Part shown: one piece after another, positions 1 through 5,436 of the stretch | How the letters are laid out: the number at the start of each line of letters is the position of its first letter | Numbering within the stretch: position 1 is the stretch's first letter | Assembly (NCBI GenBank): GCA_003819755.1 | Contig: RPQK01000562.1 | Location: 1 to 5,444, forward strand | DNA from: Acidobacteriota bacterium | GTDB taxonomy: Bacteria > Acidobacteriota > UBA6911 > RPQK01 | Direction of reading: 5' to 3' | DNA length: 5,444 nt | Position numbers and translations under genes: made by a program | Notes under the pieces: model-generated | Databases searched by the model: none | Seen by the model: only the letters and a program-made list of their open reading frames with translations | Told to the model about the DNA's origin: nothing

Positions 1-433
1 CGCTCACCAAACACAGAACTGACTCGGACAATAGATCCGAGGCTGCTACCGGTCAACGGAAAAAACTGCGAACCGCCTTGAAACCCCTTCAGTCTAACCC
101 CATACCAGCGAGTTGGCAGGTGCATCGCCTATTTCCGTTTTCATCCTTCCCAACCCCGTAGACCACGCAAACGCACGTCCGCTCACCGGCGTCGTCCGCT
201 GCTCCTCCGGCGCCGGCAAGGTTCTGCGAAACCACGGCAGTGTTGGGATGGATCAATCCGAAGGCATCGCCCCGTTTGAGCTTGGATTGTACGACCAAGC
301 GATGCTCTCGCTCGGACTCTGGTCTTTGGCTGCCTACCGCCTTGCGGGTGTCATGCCGGTAAGCGGAGGCGCCTCATATCCGGGACGGGGATAACTGCCT
401 CTGCAGAAACTGAAGCGCGGTGCGCTCGCAGTC
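1..433. other. Left flank without a supportable gene
   Basis: I see no gene here that I can defend. Open frames exist on both strands (plus 113-394; minus about 89-373) but they overlap each other, lack convincing ribosome binding sites and resemble no family I know. Small symmetric elements are present: a 10-bp palindrome GAGGCGCCTC at 366-375 and a 5-bp stem with a 3-nt loop (AGCGC-GGT-GCGCT) at 414-426. The stem lies just past the dioxygenase stop codon on the minus strand. It lacks a following T-run, so it is at best a weak terminator. The minus-strand frame could be a decayed coding remnant, but nothing in it is diagnostic. Confidence 0.5.
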
Positions 434-1111
434 TCAAGCTCCAGGGGTAAAACCGAGGACGATGTCAAAGCGCGCGGACAACTCACCGATCCGCGAATTC
501 TCCATGGGCCTGAAATCCACGATGACTGATTCGCGTGCCTTCGGGTCGCGGATGGCATTGAGGACGAAGTCCCGTTCGTTACCCGGCGCTCCCTTTACGT
601 AGCACTGCGTCGTGAACGGCTCTTGCCCCTTGACTCGGACCTTGAAGTGAACGTGGCCGGCGGTGCGCGGCACGTACGGAATCGGCTTGATCGTCCGGAA
701 GTAGTACTCGCCTTTCGAGCCGGTCTCGAAACGACCGAAACCCTGGAAATTGTTGTCGCGTTTTGGTTCGCGCGGATCTGAGCTATGTAGGTAAATGCCA
801 TTCGCGTCGACTTGCCAGATCTCGACAACCGCATTCCGAACGGGCTCTCCCCGCCGGTTGAGGATTCGGCCGTTCAGATGCGTGACCGTCCCCACCGCGG
901 GAGTCGTCGCGTCGTTGACAATCAGGAGGTCGTTGTCGGTGTCGAGGGGCAGCCGATCCGGGTAAAACGGGCCTTCGGTCTGACGGGGCGTCAAGGCAAG
1001 CTCCTCGGCGAAAATGCCTGGGGTGAACAAGGCTGCCGTTCCGAGAACGCCTGCGGCGGAGGCTCTCCGAAGGAAGAGACGACGCGTACAAAGAAAACCG
1101 TTTCTGTCCAT
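434..1111 (-). CDS. Tat-exported intradiol ring-cleavage dioxygenase (protocatechuate 3,4-dioxygenase beta-like)
   Basis: This 225-residue protein belongs to the intradiol dioxygenases, non-haem Fe(III) enzymes that open catechol-type rings between the two hydroxyls. The N-terminus has a textbook twin-arginine signal (TRRLFLR, residues 9-15), a hydrophobic stretch and a likely cleavage near residue 35, so it should be exported folded with its iron. The family hallmark QTEGPFYP is at 44-51, followed by a beta-sandwich with VEIWQVDANGIY (96-107). Predicted iron ligands are Tyr107, Tyr146, His153 and His155 (GHVHF); Arg149 is the likely substrate-side arginine. The two Tyr are 39 apart, as in the classical beta subunit. 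The start at 1111 is chosen because AAGGAG (plus 1121-1126) sits 9 nt upstream and the Tat signal follows directly; an open frame back to 1237 begins with GTG and would bury the signal. The aromatic substrate cannot be told from sequence. It lies downstream of the serine hydrolase on the same strand. Confidence 0.92.
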   Translation of the reverse strand: MDRNGFLCTRRLFLRRASAAGVLGTAALFTPGIFAEELALTPRQTEGPFYPDRLPLDTDNDLLIVNDATTPAVGTVTHLNGRILNRRGEPVRNAVVEIWQVDANGIYLHSSDPREPKRDNNFQGFGRFETGSKGEYYFRTIKPIPYVPRTAGHVHFKVRVKGQEPFTTQCYVKGAPGNERDFVLNAIRDPKARESVIVDFRPMENSRIGELSARFDIVLGFTPGA

Positions 1112-1292
1112 GGCCTGCGTCTCCTTTTTCGAATAGGCGGGGACCGAGATCTGTAAGAGAGACGCCGATACGAGAACCGAGGTTTCCGAGCGCGGCAGTT
1201 GCATCGGTTCGGCGTCAGGCGGAAACGGCATGACCACGGCGCCTTCCCAACTGGTGAGCTATTCCTATCAGCTCCGACCCTGAACCGTCACT
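1112..1292 (-). promoter_or_regulatory. Intergenic leader of the dioxygenase, with RBS and a small stem-loop
   Basis: This 181-bp gap separates the serine hydrolase stop from the dioxygenase start. It contains the AAGGAG ribosome binding site of the dioxygenase (plus 1121-1126, 9-nt spacer). It also has a stem-loop with arms GAGCT (1256-1260) and AGCTC (1270-1274) that can be lengthened slightly with inner AT pairs. The stem-loop has no T-run on either side, so it does not look like an intrinsic terminator. I see no convincing sigma-70 boxes. The gap is long enough for the dioxygenase to have its own promoter, and I cannot decide between that and read-through from the upstream gene. Confidence 0.35.
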
Positions 1293-2840
1293 CTAGCCCC
1301 CGTCTGCCTGGCCGGATCTCCGCAGCCGGATATAGGCCGGAAACGAGAATGAGCCGTGTTCACCCGGGATAACAAAGGAAGCATAACCGTGCATCTCCTC
1401 CTTCTCGGGAAGTAAACAGAGCTCGACCTTATCGGGTACTCCCTCGCTATAGCCGTCCATGGGGGCCATGGGCTTGAAGCTTCCTGTAAGGAAACCGGCT
1501 TCCCAACGCAGCCCCTCCACCGCACTCCCTTTTCCTCCCCGCACGCGAGCAAAGACTTTGTCATCAGCGGAGAAATCGAGAGTGATAGCAACTGAGCCGC
1601 CGTTCCCATCAATGTGTCCCGTCCATTGGCCGTTGACCCTTTCATCCCGTTTCCAGCCGCTATGATGTTGGCCTTGGAAGGCCTTGATGCCCTTTTCAAG
1701 CTTCGCTTTGAACCCGGGGTACCAGGCATCAAGCGCCTCAGTAGCGAGCTCATCGGCGGCGCCGTTGGAAGTTGTATTGGTCAGGCAAACGACTGCCAGC
1801 CTGTGATCGGGGAGCAGGAACAAGGCGGAGGTCCCGCCATGGACAGAGCCGTTCGAAATGAGCCAGCGAAGCCTACCCTCCAACTCGGCGCTCCCCCAGC
1901 CGAGGGCCATCACCGCAGCGGGAACGTCACGCGGCCGTTCAAAATGCATTTGGTTGAGGAGGCTTCGGGAAAGAAGGGGATCGCCGCTTTCCGCTTTTTC
2001 TCCGCTCGGGACTTGTCCCAGATGGAACATCGCGTAGCGAATCAAATCGTGTCCGCTCGACCACATGCCGGCGGCCGCGGCCGGCGAGAAGTCATACGGT
2101 TTGAGTCTCTTCCCGGTCGCGTCGTACATCCCTGCTACTCCCGGCGCTTTTCTCCATCCGACCCATGTGCGCGTCATTCCGAGAGGACGAAAGACCCTCG
2201 AATCCATGAACGCGCTGAAGCTACTTCCCGAGCAGGATTCGACTATTTGGCCGGCAATCGCGTAGGAGTTGTTCGAGTAGTGGCTGGTGCCGCCCGGCGG
2301 GAATACGACGAGAGCCGTACGGTCGAAGAACGCCGCGGAAGCCGGGATCCTGCCCGGCGGATAACACGCCCAGCCATGTGGTATTCCTCCCGTCATATTG
2401 AGGACGCGCCTGACCGTCAGGTCCTCCGGTTTCCCGCGGAAGAATCTGACCCTGAGAGGGGCAATCAGCGGTATGACGGGTTGGTCGAGTTTGAGGCGAC
2501 CCTCCTGCACGAGCCGCAACACCCCAGTTGCGGTTATCGATTTTGAGAGCGAACCGAGGGCGTAGACAGTCTGAGGCCTCGCCTTGATCTTCGCCTCCTT
2601 GTCTTCCCAGCCGAAGGTTTCCTGCCAGGCGGCTTTTCCGTCTTTCACAACCGCGATGAACACCGAGGCGAGCTTGCCCTTGTCTACGCGGTCCTGGATC
2701 GCCGTTCGAAGGCTTTTAACTTGAAGGGGTAGTCGAGCGGGTGAGCGTTCCCCGGAAGCCTGTTCTGGTGGATGGGGCGAGGCTAGCCCGAGCAGCAAGC
2801 CAACACATACCGTGAAGGCGAAGAAAATACGTACCGCCAT
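1293..2840 (-). CDS. Secreted class C beta-lactamase-family serine hydrolase
   Basis: This 515-residue protein is of the beta-lactamase/D-Ala-D-Ala carboxypeptidase-like serine hydrolase family (PF00144 type). The N-terminus is a Sec-type signal peptide (basic residue 4, hydrophobic 5-20, probable cleavage after LGLA at 20). The catalytic signatures are all present: GSLSK at 96-100 (nucleophile Ser97, Lys100), YSN at 188-190 and an HGG motif at 334-336. This points to an active acyl-serine enzyme in the periplasm or outside the cell. Residues from about 395 to 515 form a separate, probably beta-rich C-terminal domain, as in many penicillin-binding-protein-like esterases and peptidases. The substrate cannot be inferred; beta-lactam resistance is not implied, since most of this family are esterases, amidases or peptidases. 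The ATG at 2840 is preceded by AAAGGA with a 7-nt spacer, within a tandem duplication described separately. The dioxygenase lies 181 bp downstream on the same strand. Confidence 0.93.
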   Translation of the reverse strand: MAVRIFFAFTVCVGLLLGLASPHPPEQASGERSPARLPLQVKSLRTAIQDRVDKGKLASVFIAVVKDGKAAWQETFGWEDKEAKIKARPQTVYALGSLSKSITATGVLRLVQEGRLKLDQPVIPLIAPLRVRFFRGKPEDLTVRRVLNMTGGIPHGWACYPPGRIPASAAFFDRTALVVFPPGGTSHYSNNSYAIAGQIVESCSGSSFSAFMDSRVFRPLGMTRTWVGWRKAPGVAGMYDATGKRLKPYDFSPAAAAGMWSSGHDLIRYAMFHLGQVPSGEKAESGDPLLSRSLLNQMHFERPRDVPAAVMALGWGSAELEGRLRWLISNGSVHGGTSALFLLPDHRLAVVCLTNTTSNGAADELATEALDAWYPGFKAKLEKGIKAFQGQHHSGWKRDERVNGQWTGHIDGNGGSVAITLDFSADDKVFARVRGGKGSAVEGLRWEAGFLTGSFKPMAPMDGYSEGVPDKVELCLLPEKEEMHGYASFVIPGEHGSFSFPAYIRLRRSGQADGG

Positions 2841-2875
2841 TGTCTGATCCTTTCAGCGTTGTCTGATCCTTTCAG
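2838..2875 (-). repeat. Tandem 19-bp duplication of RBS plus start codon
   Basis: Two adjacent 19-bp units, 2838-2856 and 2857-2875, match at 18 of 19 positions. Read on the minus strand, the unit is CTGAAAGGATCAGACA followed by three bases. It holds a Shine-Dalgarno core AAAGGA, a 7-nt spacer and then the start position. The inner copy ends in ATG, the real start of the serine hydrolase; the outer copy ends in ACG. Because the period is 19, translation from the outer position would run in a different frame. The leader therefore offers two ribosome landing sites but only one good start codon. Confidence 0.9.
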
Positions 2876-2974
2876 AATGAGACCTGATAGAAGGCAGAAC
2901 GGTTGTGTTGGCCGGGAAGTTTGGGGCGCCACGGGGTGGTCCCCGACCTGAAAAGAAAGGTTTCGTGATCTCGG
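2876..2974. promoter_or_regulatory. Divergent intergenic region between serine hydrolase and padR
   Basis: This is the core of the 182-bp region between the divergent starts at 2840 and 3023, and it must hold the leader, and probably the promoter, of the minus-strand hydrolase. I could not find a convincing minus-strand -35/-10 pair. One imperfect GC-rich stem-loop is visible at 2923-2944 (GGGG and CCCC outer arms, CCAC and GTGG inner arms, with an asymmetric internal loop). It would lie in the hydrolase leader RNA if transcription starts upstream of it. Confidence 0.35.
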
Positions 2975-3003
2975 TTGATTTCAACGCGGGAGAGCGGTAT
3001 GCT
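2975..3003 (+). promoter_or_regulatory. Candidate sigma-70-type promoter of padR
   Basis: A TTGATT hexamer (2975-2980) and a TATGCT hexamer (2998-3003) are separated by exactly 17 bp. Each matches four of six consensus positions. Transcription would start near 3010, only about 13 nt before the padR ATG. That agrees with the absence of a clear ribosome binding site there and suggests a very short leader. The -35 hexamer sits inside a 12-bp inverted repeat (GTTGA-TT-TCAAC, 2974-2985). This is a pattern match only. Confidence 0.4.
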
Positions 3004-3008
3004 TGCTT

Positions 3009-3027
3009 CCCATAAATAACTTATGGG
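3009..3027 (+). promoter_or_regulatory. Perfect inverted repeat over the padR start codon
   Basis: CCCATAA (3009-3015) and TTATGGG (3021-3027) form a perfect 7-bp inverted repeat with a 5-bp spacer, overlapping the predicted transcription start and the ATG at 3023. Dimeric PadR proteins bind dyad sites and commonly control their own genes, so this is a plausible autoregulatory operator. As RNA it could also fold into a hairpin that hides the start codon. Which of these holds, if either, is inference. Confidence 0.4.
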
Positions 3028-3361
3028 AGAACGAGACAAGCCCGGGGACTTGGTTCCGGGCACACTCGACATGCTGGTGTTAAAGGCACTGAGTCGAGGC
3101 GCCATGCATGGCTATGCCATCACCGAGTTCATTCAGCAAACGTCACAGAATCTGCTTCGCGTAGAAGAAGGCGCCCTGTATCCGGCGCTGCACCGTCTCG
3201 AACTGCGCGGCCTGCTGGCTTCTGAGTGGGGCCTTTCCGAGAACAACCGGCGCGCCAAGTACTATCGGCTCACCGCCGCGGGTCATAAACAGCTGGCCGC
3301 CGAGTTCGAGCGCTGGAGCCGGCTGACATCGGCGATTGCGCTCGTCATGGATACCGCTTAG
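3023..3361 (+). CDS. PadR-family transcriptional regulator
   Basis: This 112-residue cytoplasmic DNA-binding protein is of normal length for short PadR members. The opening LVPGTLDMLVLKAL (10-23), then HGYAI (29-33), EEGALYPALHRLE (48-60) and the wing RRAKYYRLTAAG (76-87) are signatures of the PadR winged helix-turn-helix. A short C-terminal helix (about 88-108) is the likely dimerisation element. The start at 3023 fits the family's N-terminus, though no Shine-Dalgarno sequence is evident; a very short or leaderless mRNA is possible. The stop codon overlaps the AGGAGG of the next gene, so the two were translated as a coupled operon. In Acidobacteria such regulators typically sit directly before large MacB-like permease genes. 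Here the partner is broken, so PadR may now control only itself or distant genes. The inducer is unknown. Confidence 0.93.
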   Translation: MGERDKPGDLVPGTLDMLVLKALSRGAMHGYAITEFIQQTSQNLLRVEEGALYPALHRLELRGLLASEWGLSENNRRAKYYRLTAAGHKQLAAEFERWSRLTSAIALVMDTA

Positions 3362-3365
3362 GAGG
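3360..3365 (+). promoter_or_regulatory. Strong ribosome binding site of the permease remnant, overlapping the padR stop
   Basis: AGGAGG is a full Shine-Dalgarno core. Its first two bases are the last two of the padR TAG, and it lies 4 nt before the ATG at 3370. This fixes the start of the downstream reading frame and indicates that the pair was a translationally coupled operon before the permease decayed. Confidence 0.75.
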
Positions 3366-3369
3366 CTCT

Positions 3370-3939
3370 ATGCTCCGTGAACTGACAAGCAGAGTCTGGT
3401 TACGATTCAAGGCGCTCATTCATCGCCGCCGACTGGAGCGTGATCTGGATGATGAGCTCAGTTTTCACCTCGCCATGAGGGCCGAGAAATACGGAAGCGA
3501 TGACGAGGCCGAGATGGCGGCGAGACGCCTGTTCGGAAACAGTACGCACATTCGCGAAACCTGTCGGGAGTTGTGAACCTTCACCGCCTTTGAGACCCTC
3601 TGGCGAGACGTGCGCTATGCCGTCCGCGTGCTTGTCAAGACCCCAGTCTTCAGCGCAGTCGCCATAGTCTCTCTGGCGTTGGCCATTGGCGCGAATACGG
3701 CCCTTTTCAGTCTGACGGATGTCATGCTGCTGCGGGCCCTGCCTGTCAGGAATCCCGAGGAGATAGTGGAGTTCGTCAGGCTGAGTCCCGATGGGGCCCA
3801 GATGACCAACCTCCCCTTCCCCACCTTGACTATCGCCGCCGCCAGCCTGGCCCTGCTCGTTTCTGGCGCCCTGGCCAGCTTTCTTCCTGCGCACCGCGCG
3901 GCGTCGGTTGAACCGACATTGGCGCTAAGGAGCGAATAG
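3370..3939 (+). pseudogene. Remnant of a MacB-like ABC transporter permease (acidobacterial ADOP type), internally deleted and with a nonsense codon
   Basis: A single frame of 189 codons runs from the ATG at 3370 to TAG at 3937-3939, interrupted by TGA at 3574-3576 (codon 69). Codons 1-68 carry the family's N-terminal cytoplasmic segment (RLERDLDDELSFHL, 21-34). After the stop the frame resumes with ETLWRDVRYAVRVLVKTPVF and the first membrane helix (about 93-115; AIGANTALFSL), then the start of the periplasmic part (PEEIVEFVRL). At about codon 151-153 (near 3823-3828) it jumps straight into the terminal helix and tail of the family (AAASLALLVSGALASFLPAHRA, about 155-176; then LALRSE). Full-length members have roughly 800 residues, so most of the periplasmic domain and the middle helices are gone. 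The TGA is probably a TGG-to-TGA change, as relatives often have Trp near this point. A functional product is unlikely; codons 1-68 could still be translated as a soluble fragment. Confidence 0.86.
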
Positions 3940-4004
3940 AGCGGCCTGACTGAATGGGTCCTTCGCGACTCTCCGCCGTGAGTGACGGGTGCCAAGACTT
4001 CAAC
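3940..4004. other. Short convergent intergenic gap
   Basis: These 65 bp separate the stop codons of the permease remnant (plus) and the hypothetical protein gene (minus). The only symmetry I see is a 4-bp stem around CCGT-GAGTG-ACGG near 3976-3988, with no T-run. No convincing bidirectional terminator is visible. Confidence 0.5.
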
Positions 4005-4928
4005 TCACTGACCCACGCCGAAGTCGAAGATATTGATGCGGTTACCCATTTTGGCGTACGGGTCCGAGTCGGCGACCGATCCCGCCAGGAAACAGTATTC
4101 CCCGGGGGGCAAAGGTCGAGCCGGCGTGACCCGATAGACACCGGGGCGAATTCGCTCGGACTTGAAAGGCACTCTGGCATCCCGGTCCGTCCCGTATGAT
4201 GCCGCGAAAGCACCCGCCCGCATCATGACGGTTTCACGACTGTCCTTCCGGCAATCCAGACGCACTAGCGTGAACTGATTGGGGTTAGAGATATCCGGAA
4301 CCATGAAAGCGCTCCTCCCCAGGCCCGCCGCGTGGTCTTCGAAATAGAAATAGAAAGTCGGAGATCCTGTATCCAGACGAACCGCCGAGCGCGAACCTTG
4401 AATCACCGCCTTCAACTTGGCCTTCGCGATCCCCATGGTGATCATAGCGGCGAACACCCCGGAGGATTCGACTCCCACGTACGCGGCCCTCTCCAGGAAC
4501 ACCATCTGGGCGGATCCATCCGGATTCTCGTCAAACCAATAGACTCCTGAGTCGTGTGGCGCGGTCGGGTCGTTTTCACCGCCAGGGTGAAGTGACGTGC
4601 CAAAGGCGTGGGTGCCGCTCGCTGGATAGAGCATAGCCGTCACCAGTTCATCGGATGCACCTGCCTGTTTCAGCGCGACCATTTCGTCGGGCGTCACATC
4701 GACTGGCTGGCCGGCTTTGGCCAGCCGGGCCCTGATCAGATTCTCGGAAACCCCGGCCTTAAGAAGACTGATCACTTCGTTCACTGTGATCGCCCGGGAG
4801 ATAGAGGTGGAATCCGCCTCTTTGCCCGGTCGCTGAGCCGATACAATTTCGGGAGCCGCCCAGGATGCCGAGACGAGAATCGCTACCAGAATCGAAAGAT
4901 GATGATAGTGATGAGAACCGCCTTTCAT
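4005..4928 (-). CDS. Secreted hypothetical protein with a helical repeat domain and a beta-rich C-terminal domain
   Basis: This 307-residue protein has no function I can name. The start at 4928 is preceded by AGGAG (plus 4932-4936, a short 3-nt spacer) and opens a signal peptide with an unusual histidine-rich n-region (SHHYHHLS, 5-12) and a hydrophobic core at 11-24; cleavage is likely near 24 or 31. An upstream GTG at 5000 would add 24 residues ahead of the signal and is less likely. Residues 47-69 and 78-100 are two copies of a helical motif (T..E...L..AG.S..L..A.L, 9 of 23 identical), a pair I recall from many exported acidobacterial proteins. Residues about 129-307 look beta-rich, with FYFYFED (192-198), SNPNQFTLVRLD (214-225), a charged SRETV (230-234) and LPPGEYCFL (273-281), ending in IFDFGVGQ. 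The resemblance to a recurring acidobacterial family is from memory. It is convergent to the permease remnant, with no operon partner. Confidence 0.85.
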   Translation of the reverse strand: MKGGSHHYHHLSILVAILVSASWAAPEIVSAQRPGKEADSTSISRAITVNEVISLLKAGVSENLIRARLAKAGQPVDVTPDEMVALKQAGASDELVTAMLYPASGTHAFGTSLHPGGENDPTAPHDSGVYWFDENPDGSAQMVFLERAAYVGVESSGVFAAMITMGIAKAKLKAVIQGSRSAVRLDTGSPTFYFYFEDHAAGLGRSAFMVPDISNPNQFTLVRLDCRKDSRETVMMRAGAFAASYGTDRDARVPFKSERIRPGVYRVTPARPLPPGEYCFLAGSVADSDPYAKMGNRINIFDFGVGQ

Positions 4929-5181
4929 TTTCTCCTGCTGGTTTAGCTCCGGTTTCACATTCACATGGTTACCCTGTCCGGTGCGTCGCAGTGCGGTCAC
5001 CGAACGAAAAACACGACTCTGCCCCTATACCACGTTTGATGTTTGTCCACCCCCGGCAGGTTCAGACTGGTGACCGGTGTTGCTCGGGAGTTTTCCGGGT
5101 CGCCCCCCGGACTCGTATCCCGGGCCGTGCCTAAAGGCGTGTTGCCCAAATCGAGCCCGCGGGTACCAGGTCAATGTGGAG
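4929..5181. other. Upstream region of the hypothetical protein gene, non-coding
   Basis: No gene is supportable here. It includes the leader of the minus-strand hypothetical gene. A possible minus-strand promoter has TGGACA (plus 5044-5049) and TATAGG (plus 5024-5029), but the 14-bp spacer is too short to be convincing. A 6-bp stem (TCCGGG, 5094-5099; CCCGGA, 5106-5111) with a 6-nt loop is present without a T-run downstream on either strand. An 8-bp inverted pair, CGGTCACC (4995-5002) and GGTGACCG (5069-5076), may be chance. Confidence 0.4.
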
Positions 5182-5199
5182 TGCGCTGGCAGAGGCGGC

Positions 5200-5215
5200 A
5201 CTTTATACACATCTT
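5200..5215 (+). repeat. Left 16-bp terminal inverted repeat containing a DnaA-box consensus
   Basis: ACTTTATACACATCTT is the exact reverse complement of 5421-5436. It contains TTATACACA (5203-5211), a match to the DnaA-box consensus TTWTNCACA. The same nine bases occur in the outside end of IS50/Tn5, where DnaA binding is known to matter for transposition. Confidence 0.8.
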
Positions 5216-5247
5216 CAGACCGGGACGGCGATGCGGGCGGAGGTCCG

Positions 5248-5403
5248 ACAGAGCCGCAAGCGCAGCGTTTTTTGCGGACCGTCAGCGGACGGGAAGCGCG
5301 TCGGATGCGTGCCTCGAGCACGAATGGGTCTCGCTCCGGCACGCGTCCGACGCGCTCCCCGTCCGCTGACGGTCCGCAAAAAACGCTGCGCTTGCGGCTC
5401 TGT
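5248..5403. repeat. 66-bp near-perfect inverted repeat with a 24-nt loop
   Basis: The left arm (5248-5313) and right arm (5338-5403) are complementary at 64 of 66 positions; one of the two exceptions would be a G-U wobble in RNA. The loop is 5314-5337 and contains a further short GAGC/GCTC pairing. Each arm also holds its own small hairpins: CCGCAA/TTGCGG (5254-5259 with 5272-5277) and CCGTC-AGCG-GACGG (5279-5292), mirrored in the right arm. A T6 run lies at 5268-5273 and an A6 run at 5378-5383. As DNA it could extrude a cruciform, and as RNA from either strand it would fold into a very stable rod. Confidence 0.93.
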
Positions 5404-5420
5404 TCGATCCTGCTGGTTCC

Positions 5421-5436
5421 AAGATGTGTATAAAGT
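5421..5436 (-). repeat. Right 16-bp terminal inverted repeat containing a DnaA-box consensus
   Basis: This is the perfect inverted partner of 5200-5215, with the DnaA-box consensus at 5425-5433 on the minus strand. Reading inward on the minus strand from 5440, the 19 bases CTGGACTTTATACACATCT agree with the Tn5 mosaic end at 15 of 19 positions, the four differences being contiguous (positions 4-7). Confidence 0.8.

Noticed and set aside
1112..1237. N-terminal extension of the dioxygenase to a GTG at 1237
   Set aside because: The extension would place 42 residues before the Tat signal and pass through the AAGGAG ribosome binding site of the ATG at 1111.
1614..2546. 310-codon open frame on the plus strand
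   Set aside because: It lies entirely antisense to the serine hydrolase, whose catalytic motifs are all in place. The translation has no recognisable domain.
3574..3576. TGA read as selenocysteine or as Trp
   Set aside because: Nothing suggests recoding, the family has no selenocysteine here, and the same gene has a large deletion, so simple nonsense decay is more likely.
3610..3939. Separate 109-codon gene starting at 3610
   Set aside because: The start is a GTG within the conserved RDVRY stretch of the permease, in the same frame as the upstream part and without a ribosome binding site. It is the second half of the broken gene.
3400..3995. Minus-strand open frames over the permease remnant
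   Set aside because: They are antisense shadows of a frame whose plus-strand translation clearly matches a known permease family.
5203..5433. Replication origin suggested by two DnaA boxes
   Set aside because: There are only two boxes, both lie inside terminal inverted repeats, and there is no AT-rich unwinding region or dnaA/dnaN/rep gene nearby.
5043..5433. Plus-strand open frames of just over 100 codons at 5043-5369 and 5077-5433, and a minus-strand one at 5025-5342
   Set aside because: They run through the palindromic element, overlap each other and show no domain. They are open because of high GC content.
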